Origin: Schlesneria paludicola DSM 18645
Lineage (GTDB): Bacteria; Planctomycetota; Planctomycetia; Planctomycetales; Planctomycetaceae
NCBI RefSeq assembly: GCF_000255655.1
Contig: NZ_JH636435.1
Coordinates: 1,165,683 to 1,229,682 of the forward strand
Direction of reading: 5' to 3'
DNA length: 64,000 nt
Positions within the stretch are counted from its first letter, which is position 1. Each line of letters starts with the position of its first letter. Below are positions 1 to 10,019 of the stretch, piece by piece. A model generated the notes under the pieces. That model was not told the origin of the DNA, did no database searches, and worked only from the letters and a program-made list of their open reading frames with translations. A program made the translations under genes and the position numbers.

Positions 1-104
1 GTTGTCGTTGACGGCAATGCGTGCAACATCATCGAATCTTTCTGATCAGAATAAATTGTTCGCTTGACGATCGATCATCGATCTGAACTTTCGAGAAGAC
101 AAGA

Positions 105-548
105 ATGAAACCCTTCGTGATACTTCTGCTGCTATCTTTGCTAACCGCTGGATGCAGCCAGAACCAAGTCAGCGACACTATTGCCGCCAATCATGGCGCC
201 AGTAGCCGACAAACAAGTGACAAGTCACCTCTGAAGTTGGCCGTCGACTTAGGAGTTGTGTTTCAAGGGGAAGAGACGAGGTACAAGCATTGGATCAAGA
301 ATCAGAGTGATCGAGCAGTAACAGTACACAAACTCAACACCTCCTGTGAGTGCTTGACGGCGAACTTGTCACACACACAGTTCGCCGCACACGATCGTGC
401 AATGGTGTCTCTGACCTACGATGGCAACAGAGAGCCAGAATTTACGGGAAGTCTGGCAGTTTCCGTTGAGCTTCACGACTCGGAAGGGGGGCGGCTGGGA
501 GAAATCACCGCCTCGATCGAAGTGACTAAGCGGCCAACTGACGAGTGA
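105..548 (+). CDS. DUF1573-type lipoprotein
   Basis: A 147-residue secreted lipoprotein. The N-terminus is a short charged start, a leucine-rich hydrophobic stretch and a lipobox (LTAGC, Cys at residue 17), so it should be cleaved by signal peptidase II and anchored by a lipid. The rest is one beta-sandwich domain resembling DUF1573: it opens with a 'dlGvVfqGe' stretch, continues with 'HWIKNQSDRAVTV', and has the typical 'tSCeC' segment. In planctomycetes such domains are common on exported proteins, and their function is unknown. The ATG at 105 follows a weak purine-rich site (GAGAAG). It appears to stand alone, convergent with the HD-domain gene. Confidence 0.75.
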   Translation: MKPFVILLLLSLLTAGCSQNQVSDTIAANHGASSRQTSDKSPLKLAVDLGVVFQGEETRYKHWIKNQSDRAVTVHKLNTSCECLTANLSHTQFAAHDRAMVSLTYDGNREPEFTGSLAVSVELHDSEGGRLGEITASIEVTKRPTDE

Positions 549-740
549 TTCGATTTTCAGAGCCGTCGTTTTGGAGCAATGCTAGTGGAGAATCCTGCGA
601 GCGGCACCCCTGTTTGAGAACGGCCGGTTTGCTCGCGATGATGGCCCTCAGTTGGACAAACTCAACGTTCGCGATCTCGCAGAATTTCTCCTCGACCGAT
701 GCACTAGCCTGCATCTGCGGAATTTCACCGAATTCGGCAA

Positions 741-2075
741 TCAAGAGTGGGCCGATGCTTCATCGAGCCAATCTGTGAATTCACGGCGGCCAGCGAGCTG
801 TTTGGCGAGTGGCGGGGCGGCGAATAGACGGACTCGTTTGACGTAGTCATCGAACTGGGTGCGGGCCAGGGCGTTGACCACCGGCGATACCTCGCTGAGC
901 GCGTGGTAGCGGCGTTCTTTTGGATGATAAATGCTGACTTTAAACTCGACTTCTTTGTGCAGCGGAGGCGCGTCGATCAAGAGATCGGTTGACTGCACTT
1001 CGCAGCCGAGTTCTTGGGAAACGCGTTCGGACAGGCGACGCGCCACATTGACCAGTTCGCGGTAAGGGCGCCCTGCCACTTGACGATACAGGTCAGGGGT
1101 CTGATAGAGGCTCAGTTCCAGCACACGCTTGTGCAGTTGACGTTTCGCACCAAATAATCCGTCGAGCAGGGAGGCCACTGGCGTCCCAACAGCAGTCTGA
1201 CGCAGTTCACGGATTACATCGAATTCACTGAGTTTGAACAACGACTTCAAATCGAGTGACTGATGCAATTCAAAAAAACTGCGAGCGAACATGCACGTCG
1301 CTGATCGTACGGCGTGGTGCCAGTAGACTTCGCTGAACATCACATACCGGGCAAACACCATCAGCTCCGCTGCAGTTTTACCCTTCGCACTGATCGCCAG
1401 GCCGTCGCCAGCTTCGTTCACAAGTAACGACTGGATGAGCCGCGCACGATCGAAATTCCGACCGTATGGCACCCCGGCGTGCAAGCTGTCACGCTCCAGA
1501 TAGTCCATCTTGTCGATATCGATCGGGCCGGAAAGAACAGACCGCATCAGTCGCAGCGCGGTAGAATCGGTCTTGGCGACCAGGACATCAAGTACTTCTT
1601 CCGGCTGGATGTTCCATTCGTCCCGAAGCACCATTCCCAATTCTCGATCTGGGGCGAGAAACTCGGCCGCGAACTGTTCGTGAGGCGGCAGATCGGCAAG
1701 CCCCATATCCTCAATTGGGTGGCAGAACGGCCAATGCCCCAGATCATGCAACAACGCGGCAACCATCAACACTTCGGCCTGATGCGGATCGACGGTGGCA
1801 GCAAACCGTGCGTCTTTTCCCAACTGCCACAAGTACTGAATCGCGTTGTGGAACACGCCGAGTGCGTGTTCGAATCGAGTATGGGTTGCACCTGGATAGA
1901 TGCGAGCAGCCAGCCCCAATTGAGTAATCTGACGCAGTCGTTGAAACTCGGCAGTATCGACGAGCGACCGAACGCGGGGCGTAAAGGGCACGTCAAGCTG
2001 GTGCGGAATGCGGATCAGCGGACCACCTGCCTGCAGGTCAAACAGCTCTGGAATTGCTCGATAGGGATGCGACAT
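741..2075 (-). CDS. HD-domain phosphohydrolase (dGTPase/SAMHD1-like)
   Basis: A 444-residue soluble protein of the HD superfamily, closest by motif to dNTP triphosphohydrolases and the YdhJ/SAMHD1-like group. The metal-binding HD signature is complete: HTRFEH at residues 65-70, HDLGH at 110-114, and a later Asp in 'DIDKMDYLERD' near residue 185. The 'RLRQITQLG' helix before it is also typical. Hydrolysis of a (d)NTP or another phosphate ester is inferred from the family and the substrate cannot be told. The frame is open upstream to 2177, but that extension has no family character. The ATG at 2075 starts the 'MSHPYRAIPELFD' sequence that resembles the family. Confidence 0.8.
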   Translation of the reverse strand: MSHPYRAIPELFDLQAGGPLIRIPHQLDVPFTPRVRSLVDTAEFQRLRQITQLGLAARIYPGATHTRFEHALGVFHNAIQYLWQLGKDARFAATVDPHQAEVLMVAALLHDLGHWPFCHPIEDMGLADLPPHEQFAAEFLAPDRELGMVLRDEWNIQPEEVLDVLVAKTDSTALRLMRSVLSGPIDIDKMDYLERDSLHAGVPYGRNFDRARLIQSLLVNEAGDGLAISAKGKTAAELMVFARYVMFSEVYWHHAVRSATCMFARSFFELHQSLDLKSLFKLSEFDVIRELRQTAVGTPVASLLDGLFGAKRQLHKRVLELSLYQTPDLYRQVAGRPYRELVNVARRLSERVSQELGCEVQSTDLLIDAPPLHKEVEFKVSIYHPKERRYHALSEVSPVVNALARTQFDDYVKRVRLFAAPPLAKQLAGRREFTDWLDEASAHS

Positions 2076-2276
2076 TTTTCCGCAGACTTGAAGAAAATAG
2101 TACAAGAATTCAGTTCTTGGCATCGGACTTAAAAAACGTGAGCGCACCTGGCACTGATCACTCAGGCACCTCCTCAAAGTCCGCGGCCGATTCTAGCAAC
2201 CCCTTGCCAAAAGGGGACTGTGTCGGTCAGGCGGTGCGAACCGAGAGAACTGCGAGGAGAGTCAAGCCATCGCGCA

Positions 2277-2621
2277 TCAACGAACTCGATACCCAATCTG
2301 CTTCAACTTTTGTTGCAAGCGATCGAGGTGATCCCCTTGAATTTCTAGAGTATCGCCGTCGCTCGTCCCACCTGCACCGCAAAAGGATTTCAACTGAGTC
2401 AGCAACGCCGGGAAATCATTCTGATTGGCCGCCAGCCCCGAAATGACCGTAACGACCTTTCCTTTGCGACGTTTCTCAACGGCGAGGCGCGCCGTCTGCC
2501 GGTCGGGAGCCACCAAGTTGCTTTTGGCCGTTTCTGGAGGGCATGTACATTCCGATTCGAGCCGATCACAGCGTTCGCAGTGCGGCGGACGGTCAAAGGG
2601 TGTACCAGCGAGAAGTCCCAT
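2277..2621 (-). CDS. SUI1/eIF1-like translation factor (YciH type)
   Basis: A 114-residue protein whose C-terminal two thirds is a SUI1/eIF1 domain: a 'EKRRKGKVVTVISGL' strand, an 'LK.FCGAGGT' turn and 'DTLEIQGDH...L...GY' at the end. This is the conserved pattern of bacterial YciH and archaeal or eukaryotic eIF1. YciH is thought to affect start-codon selection or initiation under stress. The N-terminal part has a Cys cluster (CERCDRLESECTCP) that could hold a zinc ion. The open frame extends to 2798, but the ATG at 2621 gives the usual family length of about 110-115 residues. It is read in the same direction as the HEAT/TPR gene upstream, about 250 bases away. Confidence 0.85.
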   Translation of the reverse strand: MGLLAGTPFDRPPHCERCDRLESECTCPPETAKSNLVAPDRQTARLAVEKRRKGKVVTVISGLAANQNDFPALLTQLKSFCGAGGTSDGDTLEIQGDHLDRLQQKLKQIGYRVR

Positions 2622-2872
2622 GTTTTTACTCTGTGATAAACGACGTCCACACCGGGGACGACGCCGTGCAGGATTTGTAGACCTAAAAGTCGTGAAGTCA
2701 CGTGGCGGTTCGTAGGGCCCAGCGAGGCCGACAGGTTTGGGGGAATCGATGCTGTTAGTCCGCATCCCGAATCCGCCCGCCAATCCCCAGAGCGCCATTC
2801 ACGGAGGCACCTCGAGAGGCAGCAAATTCTTATGACAACCGAACGAAGTTGAGCGGAATTGATCAAAGATGA

Positions 2873-5683
2873 CTACTCGTCGTCTCGCTCGGACTTTTCT
2901 TCTGATTTGTCAGCGGGCTTCTCGCTTGGCCTTCCAGCGAGGATTTTCTTGAACTCGGGATCTTCTCGCAGACTCTCGAAATCCGGATCCTTCGCCGCAT
3001 GGGCATAGTCTTCGAATCCCCTTTGAAACGACTCTGTCAAATCCACAATCGCCTGCTTGCGGTATTTCTCGCGGAGCGCCTCGCGATCGGGCAGTTCCGT
3101 CTGCTTCTGAACGTATTCAAATGCTCGAGAATACGCACACGCGGCATTGTAGAGGTAGAAGTATCGCTTCTCTCTGGACCGTGGTTCGCGCGTCCCTTCC
3201 ACGAATCGACCGCGGTTTTCTTCGAGATACTTCAGCCCCTCAAGCACCTGACCATCGCAAATCCGCGCAATCGCGAGACTCGTGATAAAGTCACCTTCTC
3301 GCTCGCCTAAATCGAGCTTCAGTTCCAGAACTTTTTCCAAGTCCTTTCGTGCCGCGGAATACTTTTGCTGTTTCAGAAACAACTCGCCACGCCCCCAGTA
3401 CGCCTCCGGCAGCTCTGAATCAAGCTGCAACGCCATCTCGTACGCTTCCAGCTCTTCTTTAATCTGGTTCGATTGCTGATGAGTCCTTGCCTGATAGACA
3501 TATTGATAACCGGGAGATCGTTGCCGCATGGTCAGAAGCGCCTGACTGGCATAGGTATGTTTGTTTTTGTCTCCCGAATCGCGTGCACGAATCAAAGCGT
3601 CACGAGCCGTCGCGGTCCCATAGTTCGCCAATGCGTTGACAATATTGCCCAGCAGATGAACTGGCTTCTGCTTTTCGAGTGCTGCAATCAGAAACTTTTC
3701 CCCTTCGACATGGCCCTCTTGGCTGAGTGCCGTGGCGGCCGCCGTCACAAGCTGATTGTCATTGGTCAACAATGCCTCGCCACAGAGCTCACGAAATTTG
3801 GGATGTCGAAAGGCCTTCAGTCCCTGCAGAATTTGAACTTTTTCGTTGTTATTCAGCGAACTGTATTTTTGAACCAATCGATCGGCAACCTCCTGGTCGC
3901 CCAGTTGCATCAGCAGATTGATCACGTTCACGCGATCGTGATTCGAGTCGAGTTGCTTCAGCAGCATCGGAATCGCTCGCGGATCTTTCGTACGAGATAG
4001 CAACTGCACCACGGCATCATCCGGCGGCCCCGCTTCGAGCGCTTTCAGCGCATACCCAACAGCCAGCTTTTCACTCCGCTCATCGCTCCGTTTGGAGAGT
4101 TCCTGAAATGCCTGGTCACGGATCGGCTTTTCCGCAGACTTCAGCGAGCGTTCCAACACATCGACCAGTTGCGGATGGCCAACCTGAATCAGTGCACGAA
4201 TCGAATCGGCATCCGCACCGCCCGAGGAGTTCGTTACGAACTCGTACAAGGTGTCTGACCAGATCGACCGTGGATACTTTGCCAGAACTTGGATGATTTT
4301 TTTCTTTGAGGAAGCAGGCTCGTTCTTCAGTAGCTCAAGCAGGGCCTCATGTGCTGCACCAAACCGCGATCCCGCCAGGCTTTCGATCGCCGATGACGAA
4401 ATTGGTTCCACATTCCGCTTGGCGTAATAGACAAGCTTCTCAATCGCCGACGCCTCGCCGAAATGGCTCAGTGCCTGAATTGCGGATTTCTGCAATTCAG
4501 GATCCTGATCCTCGGCCCACTCAAAGATCTGAGGAAGCTTGTCGACATCCAACCGACCTCCCCCGAACGCAAGCGCCGCGGGACGCGTCAGAGGATTTCC
4601 CTTTTGAATCTCGTTGAAGAGTTCGTCGCGCGGCAAGGAAAGATAGGCCGTCCGCAGCGCGGCCCCCACCGATTCCGTCGTCGTTTTGTGGACTCGAGAC
4701 GGCGATGTCGGCCTGAGACCATTTCGGGATTGTGCGTCATCACCGGAAGGAAATTCGGTGAGATGAAACTCGCGAATCGCGGCGGGAATCACGGGATAAT
4801 TTGCATTGTGGTTGGGGTTTCCACCGTTACCGACTGCGGCGGTCATCAGCCATTGCATCGTCGGTTGATCAGGGGGGGTCGCTCCTTCATTCCATCTCAC
4901 AACGACACGCGCCACCTTCTTTTCAACGAGTGCGTCGAGTTCGTCGACGAATGCACCGGCGTTGAAAGTATTCATGGAACCGCCGATGGTCAGGAGAGCG
5001 AGACACTCTCTGGGACCGATCCGCTGGACGTCGAGACTTAGTTGTGCCCGCTGCAATTCGTTGACATTGATTTCTTTCGTGGTTTCGCCAAGTTTGATCT
5101 TCAGGCGGCACTTTGGCACGTTCGAACCGGTCGGCAGCCCAGGGTAAATGAGCCACATTCCGGTTTGTCCACCGGCGGGCAATCGCCATTCTTTGGGTGG
5201 CTTCACGGCAGCGATCTGCGTGTGTTGTTTCCCCGACGGAATTGTGTAGTTGAGAAGTTGTCGCGGAAGTTCCTTCAGCTTGCGATCTTCACCATCGATT
5301 TCGGCAATCACCTGGTCCTGGGAAATTGTGAAGGTCTGCTTGGTGGTATTGGCCAGCATCACATGCAGCGCCAGATACCGGGTCTGCGAATTGTCGGCGT
5401 AGAACGGGGCCAGGTGAGCGACGTCCAGCATGGCCAGAATCTGCGGTTCGATGACTGTATCACTTGCTGGCGCTTGCTGCTTCAGCCGCTCAACGTCCCC
5501 CTCCAGCTTGTTGATGCGGTCGATCAAAGCCTTTAGGGCCGCGGGATCGGTTGTCGTTTCAGACTTGGTTGGGGCGTCTTGGGCAACGCACAACGAAAGA
5601 AAATTCGAGCTCGCCCCCAACATCGACGTGAACAACGTGGCCCGGACAAGCCATCGTTTTGCTTGAAAGATTCCGATCAGCAT
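2873..5683 (-). CDS. Exported HEAT-repeat and TPR protein
   Basis: A 936-residue protein. The N-terminus (LVRATLFTSMLGASSNFLSLCVAQ) reads as a signal peptide, followed by a short coiled coil ('LIDRINKLEGDVERLKQQ'). A beta-rich segment (about 90-330) precedes alpha-helical HEAT-type repeats (roughly 350-710, e.g. 'DPELQKSAIQALSHFGEASAIEKL' style units) and TPR-like repeats (about 730-870, including 'PEAYWGRGELFLKQQKYSAARKDLEK' units). The C-terminal tail is charged (Lys/Glu/Asp). Such scaffolds bind other proteins, and no enzyme motif is visible. The frame runs on to 5776, but that would overlap the next gene. The ATG at 5683 has a good ribosome site (GGAGCGAGG) and begins the signal peptide. 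Confidence 0.7.
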   Translation of the reverse strand: MLIGIFQAKRWLVRATLFTSMLGASSNFLSLCVAQDAPTKSETTTDPAALKALIDRINKLEGDVERLKQQAPASDTVIEPQILAMLDVAHLAPFYADNSQTRYLALHVMLANTTKQTFTISQDQVIAEIDGEDRKLKELPRQLLNYTIPSGKQHTQIAAVKPPKEWRLPAGGQTGMWLIYPGLPTGSNVPKCRLKIKLGETTKEINVNELQRAQLSLDVQRIGPRECLALLTIGGSMNTFNAGAFVDELDALVEKKVARVVVRWNEGATPPDQPTMQWLMTAAVGNGGNPNHNANYPVIPAAIREFHLTEFPSGDDAQSRNGLRPTSPSRVHKTTTESVGAALRTAYLSLPRDELFNEIQKGNPLTRPAALAFGGGRLDVDKLPQIFEWAEDQDPELQKSAIQALSHFGEASAIEKLVYYAKRNVEPISSSAIESLAGSRFGAAHEALLELLKNEPASSKKKIIQVLAKYPRSIWSDTLYEFVTNSSGGADADSIRALIQVGHPQLVDVLERSLKSAEKPIRDQAFQELSKRSDERSEKLAVGYALKALEAGPPDDAVVQLLSRTKDPRAIPMLLKQLDSNHDRVNVINLLMQLGDQEVADRLVQKYSSLNNNEKVQILQGLKAFRHPKFRELCGEALLTNDNQLVTAAATALSQEGHVEGEKFLIAALEKQKPVHLLGNIVNALANYGTATARDALIRARDSGDKNKHTYASQALLTMRQRSPGYQYVYQARTHQQSNQIKEELEAYEMALQLDSELPEAYWGRGELFLKQQKYSAARKDLEKVLELKLDLGEREGDFITSLAIARICDGQVLEGLKYLEENRGRFVEGTREPRSREKRYFYLYNAACAYSRAFEYVQKQTELPDREALREKYRKQAIVDLTESFQRGFEDYAHAAKDPDFESLREDPEFKKILAGRPSEKPADKSEEKSERDDE

Positions 5684-5714
5684 TTGAACCTCGCTCCTTC
5701 GCACGGCCACCGGT

Positions 5715-6668
5715 TCACGCAATGACCGGCCCGACAGAAAGATCAATCCATGTGTGAAACTCTTGGCCTGGCCCAAGCACGCGCCAACCCACGTCCAGCC
5801 CCTGCGCCTGAAGATTCACCGCGTTTGTGGGACAAGTATACGGTTCGAGACAGACTGCTGCCCGATTCGGCGGCGTGAAGGCCACAATTTCTCGAAAGAT
5901 CGGAGGACACGTGAGCGTGACCTGCAGGCCAGCTCGCTCGTCAAGAACCAGGCAGTCGTATTGCGGCCCTTCGTATTCAAGATCCGTGTAGACGTCGTCT
6001 AGTTTCAAGACACTCAGATAGGCTCCTTCGCGAAGATCATTCTCGTCATTGACGCGAATCCGTTTGCCGGTGGGCAAACAATCGACCAATTCCCAGAGTG
6101 ACTTGGCCGGAACCTCCACCAGACAGTCTTCCACGCGACTTTTCGCGTCGAGCGGAACCTTAAAATAGGGATGGGTTCCCAATCCCCACGGCAGCTTGTG
6201 AGTCCCCGGATTGCTGATTCGGAAACGGCTGAGCAGCCTGGATCGAACCAATTCGTAGTCAACTTCGATCACAAAATCGCTCGGCCAAAGCTCGACACGA
6301 TCCGGAGCATCAACGCTCAGTTGAAACTGGCCCGTAACGAAATCCGCCGATTGCCGAATGACACGCCAGGGGCGATCCATGCACAGACCGTGTATGGCGT
6401 TGCCCCATTTGTCGGTTCCAGGCAGGACGTATTCTTTTCCATTCCACGAGAATCGACCATCGCGAATTCGATTCGGAAACGGGAACAGAATCGGAATTCC
6501 ACTACCACTGGCCTTCTGGCCACCCGATTCGAAGCCTGAAACCGCATCCAGAACATCGATCGTTTTTCCGCCGACGACCGCCCGGAACTCGAAACAGTTG
6601 AAGCCCAGCTCAGGAGCAATACGCGCCGTTGAACCACTGAGGGGATCGGTAATCGTGATCACTGCCAT
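5715..6668 (-). CDS. Aldose 1-epimerase family protein
   Basis: A 317-residue protein of the galactose-mutarotase fold. Family landmarks are visible: 'IPILFPFPNRIRDGRF', the His of 'GNAIHGL', the His of 'GTHPYF', and the Glu of 'AVCLEPYT', which correspond to the two catalytic or binding histidines and the general base of aldose 1-epimerases. It should interconvert the alpha and beta anomers of a hexose or hexose phosphate in the cytoplasm. There is no signal peptide when translation starts at the ATG at 6668. The frame continues to 6761, but the extra residues are not family-like. It ends 31 bases before the HEAT/TPR start, so the two are probably co-transcribed. Confidence 0.85.
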   Translation of the reverse strand: MAVITITDPLSGSTARIAPELGFNCFEFRAVVGGKTIDVLDAVSGFESGGQKASGSGIPILFPFPNRIRDGRFSWNGKEYVLPGTDKWGNAIHGLCMDRPWRVIRQSADFVTGQFQLSVDAPDRVELWPSDFVIEVDYELVRSRLLSRFRISNPGTHKLPWGLGTHPYFKVPLDAKSRVEDCLVEVPAKSLWELVDCLPTGKRIRVNDENDLREGAYLSVLKLDDVYTDLEYEGPQYDCLVLDERAGLQVTLTCPPIFREIVAFTPPNRAAVCLEPYTCPTNAVNLQAQGLDVGWRVLGPGQEFHTWIDLSVGPVIA

Positions 6669-7035
6669 GACGTCGCTGGAACTCCGAGAGGATAAGCAAA
6701 GTTTACAAACGACTTTGTCAAAATATACCAGAACTTCATCCACCAGGCATCTGGGGGTCACCCGGATCTCGATGAATTTTCAGTGAGCCGAAGTTGACGA
6801 GGCGCGCACTGAAGCCAATAAAAGAACCCCAAATGCGCATTCCTTGGCGGCGAAATGACAAACCAGAACGCGTCTATGATCGCCACGTGCTCGGTTGAAT
6901 TGCCACCAGGATCGATTGACGGAATGTCTGGCGGACATCAAAACCTGAATTGAGACGCAACGGAACCCGCTGCAAGCAGGTCAACGAGCCAGCTGGCAAT
7001 GCTCGCGAATCGTCCCGAGTAGAATGACTGCGGCA
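6669..7035. other. Intergenic region between cysA and aldose epimerase
   Basis: 367 bases between the end of cysA and the start of the epimerase gene, both read leftward. It should hold the epimerase promoter and the end of the sulfate-transport transcript. I see no convincing hairpin, RNA gene or small reading frame. Confidence 0.5.
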
Positions 7036-8103
7036 CTAGATCGAGTAGTCCTGGGCATCTTTCGTAAAGACGCGCACCCGGCGGGCGGCGACGAAGACTC
7101 GATCACCTGGCGTCAACTGAAGTTCGGAATATCGCTCCAAACTCAGATCGACACTCAGTGCCAGCCCGAATTGTTCTGAGAATACGCGAACTTTGGCAAC
7201 GGATCCTGCGGGGTTCAATTGCATGACCCGCACTTCAAGGCTTGAGTCACCAAATGGCATCCGTTCAATGTCCAGTTCGTGTGGACGGACATAGGCTGTG
7301 GCATTCCGCGATTCCGCATGGGGATACTCGGGATAGGCAACATTCAACGCCCCCAACATGGCCATCCCATTCTCGACACGGCCGTGGAAGACATTGACGT
7401 TCCCAAGAAAATCCATCACGAACGGGGTCGCTGGGTGGTCAAAGACTTCTTGTGGCGTGCCCGCCTGCTCAATGTGCCCCGCTCGCATGACGACGACTCG
7501 ATCTGCAACCTCAAATGCCTCTTCCTGATCGTGGGTCACGAAGACCGTCGTCAAATGAATTTCATCATGCAGCTGTCGGAGCCACTGACGTAGCTCCTGC
7601 CGGACTTTGGCATCGAGAGCACCGAATGGTTCGTCGAGCAGCAAGATGCGCGGCTGCACGGCCAGGGCACGAGCCAACGCCACACGTTGCCGCTGCCCCC
7701 CCGAAAGCTGCGCGGGATACCGACCGTTGAGTCCTTCGAGTCGGACCAAGTGCAACAGCTCATGAACACGGGCATTGATTTCGGCGTTCGGTCGTTTACG
7801 CACCCGCATGCCGAAGGCGACGTTCTCAAACACGGTCATGTGCCGAAACAGGGCATAATGCTGGAACACAAACCCGACCTGACGATCTTTGGGCGACTGC
7901 TTTGTGACATCCTCATCTTGATAGAGCACGACGCCGCGATCGGCCGATTCCAACCCGGCGATGATCCGCAGCAGGGTCGTTTTTCCTGATCCAGAAGGCC
8001 CTAGTAGAGCAAGTAACGATCCACTTTCCGCTTCGAGACTGACGTCATCGAGCGCCTGAAACGTTCCAAACTGCTTGTAGAGATTCTTGACGACGATACT
8101 CAT
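7036..8103 (-). CDS. cysA: Sulfate/thiosulfate ABC importer, ATP-binding subunit
   Basis: A 355-residue ABC ATPase that powers sulfate import. The Walker A (GPSGSGKTT, residues 35-43), ABC signature (LSGGQRQR, near 134), Walker B ([12 protein letters not shown], near 155) and switch His ('FVTHDQEEA') are intact. The N-terminal '[24 protein letters not shown]' is typical of CysA, and the C-terminal 110 residues form a TOBE-type regulatory domain. It is the last gene of a leftward set sbp-cysT-cysW-cysA, 72 bases after cysW. The neighbouring CysT/CysW permeases and the binding protein make a sulfate/thiosulfate substrate far more likely than another oxyanion or sugar. Confidence 0.93.
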   Translation of the reverse strand: MSIVVKNLYKQFGTFQALDDVSLEAESGSLLALLGPSGSGKTTLLRIIAGLESADRGVVLYQDEDVTKQSPKDRQVGFVFQHYALFRHMTVFENVAFGMRVRKRPNAEINARVHELLHLVRLEGLNGRYPAQLSGGQRQRVALARALAVQPRILLLDEPFGALDAKVRQELRQWLRQLHDEIHLTTVFVTHDQEEAFEVADRVVVMRAGHIEQAGTPQEVFDHPATPFVMDFLGNVNVFHGRVENGMAMLGALNVAYPEYPHAESRNATAYVRPHELDIERMPFGDSSLEVRVMQLNPAGSVAKVRVFSEQFGLALSVDLSLERYSELQLTPGDRVFVAARRVRVFTKDAQDYSI

Positions 8104-8175
8104 GGGAACCCGCGCGATGAAAGACCAGAAAGGGCGAGCAAGACATTGCAGACCGAGGCGGCAGAGAAACCGCGA

Positions 8176-9093
8176 CTACTCGAGCTGTTGAACTTTGGCA
8201 GCTTGGCGCAAGTCCTCTTGAGTCTTGTGCTCGAGCGCAATTTTCACAAACAGCGTGACGAGCGCCAGCATGGTCAGCAATGAAGCCAGCGCAAACGAAC
8301 TGGAGATCGAGTCACTTGTCATGCCGTCCATCAGGGTGCTGACACGAATCGGCATCGTTTCCGTCTTGCCGACGAGTCGTCCCGAGACCACATAAACCGC
8401 ACCATACTCTCCCATAGCCCGGGCATTGCAGAGAATCACGCCGTACAAAAGGCCCCACTTGATGTTCGGAACGGTCACTCGCCAGAACATTTGCCAAGAA
8501 TTGGCCCCCAGGCTGATCGCCGCAATTTCCTCGTCAGGACCGATTGCTTCCATCACGGGAATCAGCTCACGTGCCACGAAGGGCAGCGTCACGAACGTCG
8601 TCACCAGCACGATCGCCGGCCAAGCATGCAGAATCTGAATGTTGTACATTCGCAGCCATGGCCCCAGATAGCCCCTCTCGCCAAAAATCAGCACAAACAT
8701 CAGTCCGGCGACAACAGGCGAGATCGCAAATGGCAAATCAATTAAAGTCGTGAGTAACGTACGCCCCCAGAAGCGAAACCTCGTGATGCACCACGCGGCG
8801 GCAACTCCGAAGATGACATTCGCGACGACGGTGATCGGCACCACGAACAGCGTCAACTTGATCGCATGAACGGTGTCTTTGTCCCCTACCAAGCTATTCC
8901 AATAGGATGCGAATCCGTTGGAAAACGCAGAATAGAAGACATTGACGAGCGGAATCACCACCAGGACGACCATCGTACAGACGGCCAGACTGATCAAAGT
9001 CCAACGGACCCACAGCGGATCTTCTTGGGCGGCGCGCCCCTGTGAAATTGTCGTTGATGTGGACGGGGGCAGATGTTTGGGCACCGCGTGCAC
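8176..9093 (-). CDS. cysW: Sulfate ABC importer permease CysW
   Basis: A 305-residue inner-membrane permease with about six hydrophobic helices. The EAA-type loop that docks the ATPase is visible as 'EEIAAISLGANSWQMFWRVTVPNIKWGLLYG'. The 'CNARAMGEYGAVYVVSG' segment is a hallmark of CysW/CysT. It pairs with CysT to form the sulfate channel. The start is a GTG at 9093 with a GAGG ribosome site about eight bases upstream. It lies 98 bases after cysT and 72 before cysA in one transcription unit. The N-terminal 30 residues are Ser/Thr-rich and hydrophilic, as usual for the cytoplasmic tail. Confidence 0.92.
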   Translation of the reverse strand: MHAVPKHLPPSTSTTISQGRAAQEDPLWVRWTLISLAVCTMVVLVVIPLVNVFYSAFSNGFASYWNSLVGDKDTVHAIKLTLFVVPITVVANVIFGVAAAWCITRFRFWGRTLLTTLIDLPFAISPVVAGLMFVLIFGERGYLGPWLRMYNIQILHAWPAIVLVTTFVTLPFVARELIPVMEAIGPDEEIAAISLGANSWQMFWRVTVPNIKWGLLYGVILCNARAMGEYGAVYVVSGRLVGKTETMPIRVSTLMDGMTSDSISSSFALASLLTMLALVTLFVKIALEHKTQEDLRQAAKVQQLE

Positions 9094-9191
9094 GGTAATC
9101 GCCTCGATTAGGAATTGATCTGAGTCTTTTCAATGCATCCGTTGGGCCACGCGCCCGAACGAAATCAAAGTCATCGCGATCATCTCAATTT

Positions 9192-10019
9192 CTAATGAGC
9201 AGAAGAATTCGCCGCGGCAGTCCGCTGCTCAAGGGAATTGATGATGATCAACATGACAAACGACGCGACCAGCAGCACAACAGCGACGGCAGTGGCTTCG
9301 GCATATCGAAACTCTTCCAGTTTTTGAACAATCATGACAGGAGCGATTTCATCCGTACCCGGCGTGTTGCTCGAGATAAACACAACCGAACCGTATTCGC
9401 CAATGGCCCTGGCGAACGTCAGAGCAAAGCCGGTTGTCAACGCGGGATAAAGCGCCGGCAGCAACACTTTTGTGAACGTCTGCCATCGTGTCGCGCCCAG
9501 GCATGCGGCCGCCTCTTCAACGTCGGCTTCCATACTCTCCAGCACGGGCTGGACGGTTCTGACGACAAAGGGCAGGCCAATAAAGGCCAAGACGAACACA
9601 ATTCCAGCCTGCGAATAGGCAAGCTTGATCCCCCACGGAACGAGGAACGCACCCAACCAACCGTTATCAGAATACAAGCTGGAATAAACCAAGCCCGCAA
9701 CCGCTGTCGGCAAGGCAAACGGAAGATCGACAAGCGAATCAAAAAAACGCTTGAAAGGAAACTGATAACGAACGAGCACCCAGGCGAGCAGCAGTCCCAA
9801 AATAGTGTCGATCACGGCCGCCATGAATGAGGCACCGAAAGTGACCACGTACGAAGCACGCGTCCGCTCAGACCAGACTGCTGCAATAAACTGCTGTGGC
9901 GATAATGACAGAGCTTTCAAGAAACAGGCGCCCAACGGAATTACAGCGAGAACAAACAGATACGAAACGGTGTAACTGAGTGTCAGCCAAAAACCTGGAA
10001 GGACGCGATGTGTGGACAT
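9192..10019 (-). CDS. cysT: Sulfate ABC importer permease CysT
   Basis: A 275-residue membrane permease, partner of CysW. The start 'MSTHRVLPGFWLTLSYTVSYLFVLAVIPLG' matches the usual CysT/CysU N-terminus ('vlPGF.l.lgytl.yl'). The EAA loop is 'EEAAACLGATRWQTFTKVLLPALYPALTTG', followed by 'LTFARAIGEYGSVVFISSN'. The frame is open to 10112, but the ATG at 10019 gives the standard length and start. It is separated from the upstream sbp by about 550 bases, so cysTWA may have a promoter of its own in addition to any read-through from sbp. Confidence 0.92.
   Translation of the reverse strand: MSTHRVLPGFWLTLSYTVSYLFVLAVIPLGACFLKALSLSPQQFIAAVWSERTRASYVVTFGASFMAAVIDTILGLLLAWVLVRYQFPFKRFFDSLVDLPFALPTAVAGLVYSSLYSDNGWLGAFLVPWGIKLAYSQAGIVFVLAFIGLPFVVRTVQPVLESMEADVEEAAACLGATRWQTFTKVLLPALYPALTTGFALTFARAIGEYGSVVFISSNTPGTDEIAPVMIVQKLEEFRYAEATAVAVVLLVASFVMLIIINSLEQRTAAANSSAH

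Noticed and set aside
545-778. Small rightward frame starting within the DUF1573 stop codon
   Set aside because: It runs into the convergent HD gene, shows no family similarity and has no clear ribosome site.
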